A stretch of 64,000 bases of DNA from Zygaena filipendulae (Eukaryota; Arthropoda; Insecta; Lepidoptera; Zygaenidae). A program made the translations under genes and the position numbers. The DNA lies in NCBI GenBank assembly GCA_907165275.2, contig OU015655.1:11916501-11980500 (forward strand), written 5' to 3'. The notes under the pieces are model-generated. The model ran no database searches, was not told the DNA's origin, and saw only the letters and a program-made list of their open reading frames with translations. Shown here piece by piece: positions 1-10,106 of the stretch. Position 1 is the first letter of the stretch. The number at the start of each line of letters is the position of its first letter.

Positions 1-93
1 GCCGGGTCAATATCGGAATACTCTCTAGGGAATTATTTGTACCATCTTTTAAAAATATTTACTTGTCTCAATTCCTTTGCTTGTTGTCTACTC

Positions 94-339
94 TATATGG
101 ACATAGATAAGCAATAGTGTGTTAACCCACATTGGAGAAATTTTGAGTAAATCATGTTTTAAAATCATAGCGTCATTTTGTTTCAGTATTTTTTTATGTT
201 TAACATTTTTTTGGTAATTAAACAATGTAATAAGTTAAACACATAGTTAAAAAACGTTCTATAACTCTCAATAAAGCGTTTTGAATCAATAACTTAATAT
301 TGTGGGTTAACATGTTATTGCTTATCTGCGTCCATATAA
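94..339. repeat. MITE family A, copy 1
   Basis: Inverted ends are visible: TATGGACATAGATAAGCAAT on the left and the complement of ATTGCTTATCTGCGTCCATA on the right, each followed inward by GTTAACCCAC or its complement. About 245 bp, no coding capacity. Two more copies of the same length lie at 23,756 and 44,864, which defines a family. The superfamily is not clear because I cannot identify a convincing target duplication. Confidence 0.75.
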
Positions 340-576
340 TGTTTATGGTCGATGGTAAATCTGTTTCAAAATGCTTAAATTTAAGATTTAACAAATTATT
401 ATTATTATGAGTTAAGTAATTATAATAAAGTACATTGTTACGTTAAAAAATTCTAATAAATCTTAATAAATATGATTAAGCTGCAGTTACTTAATACTGT
501 AATAGTACAAAGCACAGCACAGCACACTAGGTATAGTCCGCAACTGCACTCGTGAAATCGTGAGGTGTTAAATTAT
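340..576. other. AT-rich non-coding stretch
   Basis: No gene, TIR or recognisable repeat seen. Short CAGCA repeats occur near 513-524. Confidence 0.4.
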
Positions 577-660
577 ACGGTCTCCAATGGTCTAGTCTAG
601 TTGGTTAAAATCTTGGTTTATCTGGCAGGAGGTTATGCGTTCGATTTCTGATGTAAATAC
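577..660 (+). mobile_element. tRNA-like SINE head, degraded
   Basis: A TGGTCTAGTTGGTTAAAATC segment resembles an A box and GCGTTCGATTTC about 40 bases later resembles a pol III B box. Spacing fits a tRNA-derived SINE. No tail was recognised. Confidence 0.35.
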
Positions 661-903
661 CTATATATTTCTTTGGATCAATATTTGTGCAGAGTTCGTC
701 TTAGTTTCAGTGTTTACTGTTTATATAAACGTAGGAGCAACTTCCGCGTTTATAATTTTCTTCTTCTTCTTCTTCTAGATGTAGTCACCATAGCATATAA
801 CCTTTTAATTGTAGACAAGTGGATGTCCATTAGAGGGTTATTACTGTCGTCTGTCATATTCTCTTTGCTGCTGCGATATAATAAATCATAATTTATGCTG
901 ATT

Positions 904-1215
904 TCGCAACTCCCGCGGACAATCCAGAATACAAGTAGGTCCTGTGTCCTTCTCTATACACCCCTGACAACATGCATGAAAAATTTTAAGATGATCGGTT
1001 CAGTAGTTAACGCATGAAAGCGTAACAAACAAACTCACATTTATAACATAGTTCCCGCGGGAATTTCGGGATGAAAAGTACCCTATGTCCTTCTCTCTAC
1101 CCCTGTCAACGTGCACGCAAAATTTCGTGATGATCGGTTGAGCCGTTAAGGCGTGAAAGCGTAACAAACTAACAAACAAACAAACTTACTTTCGCATTTA
1201 TAATACCAGTAAGGA
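904..1215 (-). mobile_element. Two tandem Helitron-like fragments
   Basis: Two consecutive copies of the internal Helitron-like consensus (CCCGCGG, TGTCCTTCTCT, ACCCCTGACAACRTGC, GATGATCGGTT, GAAAGCGTAACAAAC) are joined at about 1,046. The right end ATTTATAATACCAGTAAGGA is the complement of the usual TCCTTAC element start. The CTAG hairpin end is missing from both. Confidence 0.65.
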
Positions 1216-1480
1216 TTATGTTAATTTCGTATGAATATTAATACAATTTTATTAGTAAAGATTGGAGTAGGTACATGATACATCATAAGCCCATGTTTCG
1301 TTGTAACTCTTGCACTGCCTAGTTTTTTTTTACAAAGTGCAACTTCGTAGTGATACTATGTTTAAGACCGGTCACGGTGCGCGGGCGTGGTGTCCCAATT
1401 GCGACACGGCGACGTGCGTGCACGCATCCACCAAAACAACAATTGACACGACCCCGAGAATGTCCATTGCAGGACAGCGG
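1216..1480. other. Non-coding, GC-rich part at 1,355-1,480
   Basis: A GC-richer block borders the hAT-like MITE. Short reading frames occur on both strands but neither resembles a known protein, so none is called as a gene. Confidence 0.35.
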
Positions 1481-1488
1481 GCCCACGT

Positions 1489-1872
1489 AGGGTTGCCACC
1501 TTTTTTTGGAAAAAAATATATTATTTTTTTCGAAAAAAGATGCAAAAATTTATAGTACTTTTGGAAAATGCAGGGAAAAAAATAGTACATATTTATTTTT
1601 AATCATTATGTATCGGGTAGCATTCATCTACAAATTATTGCTAGTTTGACAGTTGACGTTTTATTGCTGAGTACGCGTTTCGTTCTGAAATTCCTCGTGC
1701 TGCGCTGCGGGTGCGTTCCAGACCAGTCACAGTTAATATATAAAAGCGCGACAGTTCTATTAGGGATAAAAATATAGTATTTTTCGTACTATATTCTTTT
1801 TCTATAATGTACAGTACAATTGACTGAAATATAGTACGATACTATATAATATAGTACGGGTGGCAACCCTAG
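1489..1872 (+). mobile_element. hAT-type MITE, copy 1
   Basis: The element starts AGGGTTGCCACC and ends GGTGGCAACCCTAG. It is flanked by GCCCACGT (1,481-1,488) and GTCCACGT (1,873-1,880), an 8-bp target duplication with one mismatch, which is the hAT signature. Subterminal TATAGTACG-type repeats are present. There is no transposase. A second copy lies inverted at 42,008. Confidence 0.75.
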
Positions 1873-1987
1873 GTCCACGTCCGAGTTTGGTTCGTTCGTT
1901 CCTTAGTTTGCTACGTTTTACGTTACCATGTGATATGATTTGTTCCTTCATTGTATTGTATTTCATAGTATTGTGTTATACTACTCT

Positions 1988-2388
1988 AGCTGACCTCCAC
2001 GGTTTCACCCGCAGTTATTTCGGAGTTCCCGCGGGAATTTTGGGATAAAAAGTACCATATATGTGACTCAGGATCACTTTAGGTTCCTATCTATAAGTGA
2101 AAGAATTTTCAAAATCGGTACATTAGATGCATAGATTACAACCTCACCAACTCCGGAGTTTCCGCGGGAATTCCGGGACAAAAAGTACCCTTTGTCACTC
2201 AGGATCACTGTAGCTTCTTATAAGTGAATGAATTTCTAAAATCGGTTCAGTATATCCAGAGATTACCCCTACAACCTCACAAACTCACAATCTCCGGAGT
2301 TCCCGCAGGAATTCCAGGATAAAAAGTACCCTCTGTCATTCAGGATCACTGTAGCTTCCTATAAGTGAAAGAATTTTTAAAATCGGTT
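1988..2388 (-). mobile_element. Helitron-like element with internal triplication
   Basis: The left edge TAGCTGACCTCCACGGTTTCACCC is a degraded CTAG-hairpin end (split here only for description). Three consecutive internal units begin with CGGAGTT at 2,021, 2,154 and 2,295, giving periods of 133 and 141 bp. Each holds CACTGTAGCTTC and TATAAGTGAA. The right side runs directly into a family D MITE fragment. Confidence 0.6.
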
Positions 2389-2514
2389 CTTTATGACAAA
2401 AGAAACGTAAATGTATTTTTTGAAAGTGAAACTTCTTTGAACACGAGGGAAAAGCAATTTAAGTGGCGCCTTATCTCAACGCGACGCGTTATGGTCATAG
2501 TGAATAAGGGCCCA
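2389..2514. repeat. MITE family D fragment
   Basis: The right part of family D is present (GTGAAACTTCTTTGA, GAGGGAAAAGCAATTT, then GGTCATAGTGAATAAGGGCC as terminal repeat). The left half is missing. Compare 30,182-30,412. Confidence 0.65.
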
Positions 2515-2834
2515 GACGTGGATCATCCTGGAAAATCCTGGTCACGTCCACCCGAAAGTAGGCCAAGTGCGAGTCGGATTTACCGCATTCCAAATCACGC
2601 ACGGTTCATGTACCTACTTATTTATTTATTTATTTATTTATTACTAGTCTGTGATCACAGGTACGGTACAGGTGTGATGTTTTACAAAGTATATGATTCT
2701 ACTGTGATCTGTCATTTAGACGTACAAACATAAAATAGAAATTAAAATAAACTTTACAAAGCAACATAGTACTGCAGAAACTTAACAAAAAAACTTAAAT
2801 GGAAACTCAAATAAAAACTCTAATGAAAAAAACT

Positions 2835-2835
<1 letters not shown>
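2515..2835. other. Non-coding with a (TTTA)n tract
   Basis: A TTTA repeat covers about 2,618-2,642. The rest shows no gene or recognised repeat. Confidence 0.45.

Positions 2836-2915
<80 letters not shown>
2836..2915. repeat. (TA)n microsatellite
   Basis: An almost uninterrupted TA dinucleotide run of about 75-80 bp. Confidence 0.95.
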
Positions 2916-3689
2916 GTTATGAAAGAAACTATATTTATTGTATCAATGCATTTGATATAACCTTGACCCATCAACCTTAATAAGGTTCGTGGGCATGTCT
3001 GCCGTGCCGGGTGGAACGGCGCTTGCCTGCCATATTCGTCCCTGCGCATGAGTCGCCAATCCCAACAAACCATGCCATCGTTAAAGTTGCATTTCTTGCA
3101 GAAATCCGACATTAAGACATCAGCCCCTTCAGTCAAGTTGATAATCTTAAATCGATAATACCGTTCCCAAATAACGCGATCGGCAAATAGAGAGTCAAAC
3201 AATTTTGACTTTGTGAATCACTGTTTACAAGCATTCTGTGATAAAAGAATACAGTGGGAACTTTGGAATTATTTTAATTTTTCGTCATCGTCTTTTGATC
3301 GCAATCACAATATCAATTTTATGCTCAATTAACATATTAAACTCGAAAGTCGAACTGTTAGAAGATCTTTTATAATAATTCCCGAGGCTTTTAGGAATCG
3401 GTTTTTTTTTTACACAACCTCTTAATGCATGGCTTGAGCAACGAACTTCCAAACTTTGTAAGTTTCACCTTTTTACTGCTATTGATAATGGAATGAGTTA
3501 CGATAATTGTTGGACAGGCAGTTTCATGGTTCTGTTTCCAGAAAGTACTTAGATAAATATAAATAAAATTTTAACAAAAAATTAAAACCAACTTCGAAAC
3601 AAAAAAATGCACTAAATTAAAAATGTTTTGAAATCAGTTTTAATGTTTTGTTAAAATTTTATTTATTTTTCGCTTTGAAGTGGATTGGT
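2916..3689. other. Non-coding stretch
   Basis: No supported gene. A short inverted pair around 3,585-3,700 (AAACCAACTTCGAAAC against GCTTTGAAGTGGATTGGTTT) suggests another small decayed TIR element. Confidence 0.4.
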
Positions 3690-3955
3690 TTATAATTTAT
3701 AAAGTGACAATTTATCTGCTCAAATCGCTAGAGGTGCGCCTGTAATATTTGAAGAGTTTCCTCGATTTCTCCATGATCCCATCATCAGATCCTGACTTAT
3801 TTACAACGGGACCAACTTGAAGGTCTATCAAACAAAGAAAGAATTTTTTAAATCGGTCCAGCCGTCTTCCGTTAATCGTATAGCAAAGATACAAAAAAAA
3901 ACATACAGATGAATTGAGGACCTCCTTCTTTTTTTGGAAGTCGGTTAAAAATATG
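3690..3955 (+). repeat. Dispersed repeat ending GGAAGTCGGTTAAAA
   Basis: The segment contains TCGGTCCAGCCGTCTTCCG and ends GACCTCCTTCTTTTTTTGG AAGTCGGTTAAAA. The same terminal words recur at 6,838 (inverted), 14,037 and 56,481. This is a high-copy interspersed end, probably of a non-autonomous element. The family is not identified. Confidence 0.5.
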
Positions 3956-4180
3956 TGGGCAGTTCGATCTTCGTGGTACAAGAAGGTTGTTGTTGTGATT
4001 AATGGGCAAGTGTTAATTTTTACCACATCGTCATGGTTCGTCTTCGCCTTTCATCTGAGGCCTCGGTCATTTTCGTTGCGATAATATTGGTTTGGATAGC
4101 GCGAATATCAAATTTATCTCTCTTTCTTTGAAATAATGTTAGAAAGAGATACAACGTTCCAAATATTCGGGTTAGGTTGC
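3956..4180. other. Non-coding stretch
   Basis: Nothing recognised. Confidence 0.35.
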
Positions 4181-4340
4181 GGAGCATGCGAGAGCGATTC
4201 CCGTGGCGCCGACGCTAGACGCGGAGGAGGAACACTCCAGAGTTTTTAGTGGGTAGGTCACCCTCTCCAGGGCGGAGTCCTATATAACCACTGCTCCGGC
4301 CCGGGAGCGCTGTTAGGTATCCATGATGGTTTTTCCATGG
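4181..4340. other. GC-rich block, possible LINE remnant
   Basis: An abruptly GC-rich segment with TTTTTAGTGGGTAGGTCACC and GGCGGAGTCCTATATAACC. Phrases of the kind TTTAGTGGGTA are seen near 3' ends of insect non-LTR elements, but no reading frame or tail supports this. A (CT)n tract follows at 4,398-4,416. Confidence 0.25.
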
Positions 4341-4640
4341 GTCAAAAAGAAAGGTTAGGGTTGATGAGAATGTACATCTGTCTCTATTTCTCTTGTTCTT
4401 TCTCTCTCTCTCTCTATTTTATTAAAGGATTTTTTAGATTCCAATTCATGTTTTGTTACACTGTGACTGATTTATTTCATTAAAATAATACTAATACCAA
4501 AATTTACGCCGAATAACATTAAGTTAAATAGCTATTTTTTTTGCTATTCACAGGATCTCTTAAAAAAATAGACGCAATTATTTTATAAATGATGTTTTTA
4601 CGTTGTACCTAAATTCACAGTTCCATACAGATGTCCTTAC

Positions 4641-4923
4641 CTAAGCGCTTATTAGACTTTGCAATTTGGCAGACACCAATCTAGAAAATCGGAAGGAGTA
4701 ATTGAAGTTTCTAAGTAGGTTCCAATTTAGAATCAGTGAGTGAGAGAGAGAGCGAGTGATCACACTAAATTAAAATGTACCCTATTAGAGTAGTCGATTT
4801 AGGGTACAATTTAGTGTAGTGTGATTACTCGCTCTCTCTCTCACTCACTGATGCTAAATTGTATCCGATTTAGATCCTAAATTGGTGCCCTGAAATTTCA
4901 GCAAAGTTTAATAAGCGCTTTAG
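4641..4923. repeat. Long-TIR palindromic MITE
   Basis: CTAAGCGCTTATTAGACTTTG on the left pairs with CAAAGTTTAATAAGCGCTTTAG on the right. A second inner inverted repeat pairs AGTGAGTGAGAGAGAGAGCG (from about 4,735) with CGCTCTCTCTCTCACTCACT (ending about 4,850). The whole 283 bp can fold into one long imperfect hairpin with a loop near 4,783-4,800. Confidence 0.75.
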
Positions 4924-4988
4924 AGTGGGGTCGACAGATAAAAACGAAAAACAAAAAACAACTGTCATAAAATTTTCTAGGTATTGAA

Positions 4989-5020
4989 CTCAGAAGAATA
5001 TGCTTAGTTATTCTTCTGAG
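4989..5020. repeat. Short perfect hairpin
   Basis: CTCAGAAGAATA and TATTCTTCTGAG flank an 8-nt spacer. A close relative, CTCAGAACAATAAG followed by TTATTCTTCTGAG, occurs at 11,938-11,962. Confidence 0.6.
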
Positions 5021-5571
5021 GTATTGAATAATCGAAATACGCATATTACAACGTTTACACGCAAAATTTTGCTAATCAACAAAACAGATATCTTTAACCG
5101 ATTGGGCTGAAATTTTGTATACACGTTTAGTTTGGATAACAATGCATGTTTTATTCTTTATAGCGCATTTAAATGAAAGCTTGTTTTTAAAAAGCTTTTT
5201 TCTATAGAGACTTATTTTAAATGCAAGCTTACAAAAATAGAAGCTCTCACTCGTCTTACGCAATGGGTACGCACGTAGGTACCTCTTGTCCGTGATTGCA
5301 ATTTAAGGAGTGTCCACACTAACTAGGTATAGCATTATTTACTCGCTCGAACGCTGGCCGCTTTTATACGCTAATCTTTTAACGAAATACGTAATCCAAT
5401 CAAAGAAATATTCAGCCGAATGACCTATGAAATATAAACAACTAGTGCCTATTATTCGGTTCAGTTTTAGTTTAGGTAGGTAGAGTAGAGTTTTAAACTT
5501 TGTCAACGGTGGAAAAGTTTTTGTTATATTTTAAACAAACTTACATATACTTACTTACTACCATATGTTTA
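5021..5571. other. Non-coding stretch
   Basis: No gene. The segment 5,095-5,235 resembles 37,630-37,735 on the other strand (AAGCTTGTTTTTAAAAAGC, ATTTCAGTTCC-type words), indicating another dispersed repeat. Confidence 0.4.
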
Positions 5572-5760
5572 TCCTTACCATTAAATGCGAAAGTGAGTTT
5601 GTTTGTTTGTTACGCTTTCACGCCTTCACGGCTCAACCGATCATCATAAAAATTTGCATGCATGTAGTCAGGGTTACAGAAAAGGACATAGGGTACTTTT
5701 AGGCAGGAATTTCCACGAGATCGCCGATATAAACGCGAGTAAAACTGAGGGAACAGCTAG
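5572..5760 (+). mobile_element. Helitron-like element
   Basis: It starts TCCTTACCATTAAATGCGAA and ends GAGGGAACAGCTAG, followed by T as expected for A|T insertion. The terminal hairpin is decayed (AACGCGAGTAAAACTGAGG). Non-autonomous, no reading frame. Confidence 0.7.
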
Positions 5761-5935
5761 TTCGCATTTATACTCATGTATAAATGCGAATGTGAATTTG
5801 TTTGTGGCGCTTTCACGCCTCAACTATACTCAACCATTTCTCATGAAATTTTTCATATATGTTATCCGGGTTACAGAAAAGGAAATATGTTACCTTTTAA
5901 CCAAGAAAAATTACTGCTCCGCGGGATAGAAAATT
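5761..5935 (+). mobile_element. Helitron-like fragment
   Basis: A second, more diverged copy follows directly (AAATGCGAATGTGAATTTG, GCTTTCACGCCTCAAC, GGGTTACAGAAAAGGA). It breaks off near CTCCGCGGGATAG without the CTAG end. Confidence 0.55.
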
Positions 5936-8280
5936 TATTGAGAAAATCTACATTAGCACGAGTGAAGCGAGTTAGTTATACTATGCATAGGTAAGTTTTT
6001 AACAAACAAAAACAACTACCTATTTATGGAAGCGGTTCGAATACGGTATTATAACGTATCCAAATCCTAGTCGATGCCTAAGTCTAATTGCGTTACAAAG
6101 GAAATAGTGAGAGAGTCGCGTAGTTGACTATCAAAGTAATTTGATTTTTATTGCCTGTTTCGTAAATACATAAAAATACACTAAGTATGCCGAAGGAGTG
6201 CCAACCCTATGCCATCGGCGCTTGTGATGTAGACATTAATAGGGTTGTTACAACATTTGTCTCGCCATGAATACATGAAGCGTGATATAGTGTATTCACA
6301 GCGATGTCTCAATTATTAGGGCAAGTCGACACAGGTGTAATGATCAAGGTTATAAGGCGATTACTACAATGTTTTTTTTTGGAATAACATTACGCACCTT
6401 TAGTGTGAAAGGGATCTAACTCGAAAATTGCAATTTTTGGGGAAATGAGCAATAATGGCTTTACACATTGGTGAATAGTGCAAAGCTCTTTTTCGACACA
6501 GGGTTTTAGAGTATTTTTTCAAGGTGAATTTATGTCAGTATCAGCAGTTACAGGAATTTCGATTTGCTCTGCCAGAGTGGTATAATGATGATGATCATTA
6601 AAAAATTAAAAATCTCTCCATACATGGCTAAAATTCACACAATTCGTATCACGCGTTGAAATCTAATCCTTATGCTGTTTTATAACACCTGCGTAGGGTG
6701 TGGGTACGGTATTGATGGTGAATTATGAAATTGTTATTTTTTTCCTCGTGTACACTTAACGAATTGAGCATGGATATAAATTATTTAACCTTTGACTGCG
6801 AAAGATCGGACTGGATTGGATACGCCAACTCGATTTGTTAACCGACTAAAAAAGAGGAGGTTCTCAATTCGACGCGTATGTTTTTTGTTTTTTTTAATTC
6901 TATGTATGATATTTATATTAGTTTAAAACGTTGATAAGTAAGTTTATTAAATACGCACACCGGCAGAATTAGCGGAACATAAAATGGCAGCGTTTAGAAA
7001 TAATAACGTATAATTATATATTGGAACAAATAATAATAATTAATCAGACATGAAGTAACAAACTAATATACATCTTTTAACGTCGACTTTGAGAAGTTTT
7101 TTAGTAAAATTTTATTAAAAATAATCTAAAAAATAAAAAAAATCCTTTCTCTCTCTACTTTGTGGGAACACAAACAACGGTGCAAATTAAAGTTGGGGAG
7201 CACGAGGGGGAAACACACGTTATTAATCTTTCATTTATTTAGTGTTACAATCACTTACTTACTAGTAATCTTTAATTTGCAACATTGTTTGTATTCCTAT
7301 AAAGTAGGGAAAAAAGGTTTTAACCAGTATGAGTGTCAAAATTCCCTTGGGAACTCGTAGTTCCGGAATAATAAGCATGCTAAATTACTTAGACAAGATT
7401 TAAATTAAGATGACGTTTTTCGGACATCTTGAGCATTCTAGAAAATTTCAGAATATGCTCGATCATCCTTTCCGGTTTCGTACGAAGTTTAATGGTGGTA
7501 TTATTCATCGTATACAATTTTATTAAAGTGCGGAAATGATTTCGGAGTTTCAGCGGTACGCACAGATAAAATAAGGTAATTTTTAATAATATTTATAATG
7601 ATTAAGTAAATCATGAAACTTTTTTTTTTATTTTTATTTTTTTGCGAGTGCAATTAGCTATACTACTAAGATTGTCCGCTCTGGGCCGCTCCAGGCGGGA
7701 AGGTGCCCATGATACTCGCATCGTATTATCATCAAATTAAGTATTAAGTAAGTGAATAATTCTAACTATTAAACTTTGTTGAACTCTTCAACAAATTTTA
7801 TATCCATGACACGAAATGAATGAGTAGATGCGAAAATAGCTTCATAACATATAATTACGCCTTTAATATATTCATAAATAATAAATTTAATGTTCAGATA
7901 CTTTCTTACATAGTATGTCTCGATAATAAGTCTGACATAGATGTAATATTATTGTGAAACAGACGGACGCCCGTGGAGACCGTGAGACTTAAGTCACTCA
8001 TCACTGCAGTCGGTATCTATGATGACAGCTGTGACATTTTTATTGTGACCGACTTCTTCTTCTTCTTCTTTAATAATGGCGTCTATAATTGTAATTTGCC
8101 AATGACTGTGTTTCTTAGTAAAAAAAAGTCTACTTCCGACCTATTTTGGAATATTTAATAGTTATTTGAATCTTTTTTAATAGATTTAGAAAAGGATATG
8201 GACGTGGTTATTTCGACGGTATGGTTTGTTAATTACTTCACTGCGTGATTTCCCCATCAGTTTTTTTTTATTAGTTTTTC
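5936..8280. other. 2.3-kb non-coding stretch
   Basis: No supported gene. It holds an inverted copy of the AACCGACT...GAGGAGGTTCTCAATT repeat end at 6,838-6,880 and a GC-richer patch at 7,670-7,725 (CGCTCTGGGCCGCTCCAGGC). There is also a (TTC)n run at 8,054-8,072. Everything else is AT-rich sequence without recognisable structure. Confidence 0.4.
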
Positions 8281-8392
8281 TCCGCGCTTTCACCCGCGGT
8301 AATTTAGAAGTTTTTGCGGGAATTCCGGGTTTAAAAGTACTTACCCTATATCCTTCTTTGTACCCCTGACAACGTGCGTGCCAAATTTCAAA
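8281..8392 (-). mobile_element. Helitron-like fragment
   Basis: The hairpin side is present (CCGCGCTTTCACCCGCGGTAA) through ACCCCTGACAACGTGCGTGC and then stops at an A-rich junction. Confidence 0.6.
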
Positions 8393-8490
8393 ATAAAAAT
8401 CCCTTTATTTCCCGCATTATTAAAAATAAAATTACAAAATTATAGATATATATATTTTAGTATATGGATTATTTTACGATTTATATTCAA

Positions 8491-8709
8491 CTAGCTGTGC
8501 TCCGCGGTTTCACCCGCGTTAATTTCAAAGCTCCCGCGGGAATTCCGGGATAAATAGTACCCTATGTGTTAATCTGATGTATAAGCTATATTATTGTAAA
8601 GTTTCATTTAAATCCATCCAGTAGTTTTTGCGTGAAAGAGTAACAAACATCCATACATCCATCCATCCGTACATTCTTACAAACTTTCGCGTTTATAATA
8701 TTAGTAGGA
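8491..8709 (-). mobile_element. Helitron-like element, full length
   Basis: On the plus strand it reads CTAGCTGTGCTCCGCGG, then TTTCACCCGCG, and ends TTTATAATATTAGTAGGA. These are the complements of the 3' CTAG end and the 5' TCC end. It is 219 bp with no reading frame. Confidence 0.75.
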
Positions 8710-9284
8710 TAATAATAATAGTAGATAATAATGAGAATAGGTAATAATATAGCAATGTGTATAAGTATTATTAGTTGAATTTAATTATATGATACAAAAT
8801 TTAAAAGGTATAAAATTATTTCATGTGCAAGCATGCCTGCTTTTACATACCAATATTAAATTGCATATTTTTTTTTTTTCGATAACCCGTAGGTTCATTA
8901 GAAAAGATCTCGGTACGTTGCCTAGTTTTTACATTATCTTTGCCTTTCTTCGTATTTGTTTACAGTGACACATAAATACTTACTAAATATTTCAAGAAAT
9001 TGCTCACGGTCATGAGAAAGACAATGCACAGTTTTTTGAGCTTTGGCAACGATAATAAATTCGACTGAATGAAAAAAGATACAGTTAGCCAATGCTAACT
9101 GTATATCTGATGATATAATATGTTGTGTTTTACTTTTATGTGCTGAATAAGTTGTTTTTTCCTAAACAAATCGGGTGACCCCGACGCCATATGTCACGAA
9201 CTATATTGAATTAGGGCATCCTGAATCGCGCTAACGAAGTTTACACGCCGCGCCGCATATATACGACCTCCGACGATTCGCAGT
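8710..9284. other. Non-coding stretch
   Basis: AT-rich. A small hairpin (TACAGTTAGCCAATGCTAACTGTA) lies near 9,080-9,104. No gene seen. Confidence 0.4.
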
Positions 9285-9437
9285 CATCTGTCTAGCGATT
9301 CGGAAGCGGTTGTCCTTGCTGACATCGATCGAATACTCCTACCGTTCCTCTTCAAGCAATCCCATAACCTGAGAATGCTTGAGGTGGATTCGATCGATTT
9401 CAGCGAGGGAAACCGCTTCTGAATCGCTAGACAGATG
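9285..9437. repeat. Foldback sequence with 50-bp arms
   Basis: The arm 9,285-9,334 (CATCTGTCTAGCGATTC at its outer end) is the reverse complement of 9,388-9,437 with about five mismatches. The spacer itself pairs through CTTCAAGCA and TGCTTGAGG. It is GC-richer than its surroundings. Both arms read as a similar short Ser/Arg-rich peptide in opposite directions, but I recognise no protein family. Confidence 0.75.
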
Positions 9438-9785
9438 CTGGAGAAGTTGGAGAAGGCTGCATGATGGTGGTGATGAAGGTTGCTTCCAATCACTTCAGGG
9501 TCACCACGGTAGCGGGAGCGGGACGACCGCCACCAAAGCGTGTAACGAGGTGGCATTATGCTACTCGTTGTGATATCCTGCATCATTTCTATCATTAGGT
9601 ACCTACTTTAATTTTTTAAACTTGTGTTTTTATATTCTTTGTGAATTCTTGTTTTTAATTCAACATTATTGTAATTTCTATTTCTATATTGTTTTACCAT
9701 TCGACGAGGACGTCTATATTTCTAAGATTACGCATCTAAATTAATATTATTGTACTATAATCAAATCAATCACACTCCTAAGAAG
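9438..9785. other. Non-coding stretch
   Basis: The GC-rich part continues to about 9,575 (GTAGCGGGAGCGGGACG), then AT-rich sequence follows. No identifiable gene. Confidence 0.35.
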
Positions 9786-10106
9786 GCGGTTTCACCCGCC
9801 TTAGTTTCGGAAATCCCGCGGGTATTCCGAGATAAAAGTACTCACTAGCACTACCCTATATTTTTTTTCTGTACCTACCTTTGACAACGTGTAGATAGGA
9901 TGCAAAATTTAATGTAGTTTCTTTTGAGTTGATTCCGAAATTCCCGTAAGAATTCCGGGATAAAAAGTAGCCTATATCGGGGAATAAAAAGTACCCCTGA
10001 CAACGTGTATGCAAAATATCGTGGAGATCGGTTGAGCCGTTTAGCCGTGAAAGCGTAACAAACAAACTCACTTTTGCATTTATAATAGGTAGGTATTAGT
10101 AAGGAT
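9786..10106 (-). mobile_element. Helitron-like element, partly duplicated
   Basis: It starts CGGTTTCACCCGCC and ends TAGTAAGGA. The internal block (GAATTCCGGGATAAAAAGTA through the ACAACGTGTATGC word) occurs twice, so the copy is longer than usual. The last bases of the CTAG end are lost. Confidence 0.65.

Noticed and set aside
2837..3202. 121-codon minus-strand frame ending in a long Ile/Tyr repeat
   Set aside because: The repeat part is just the (TA)n microsatellite, and the rest shows no recognisable domain.
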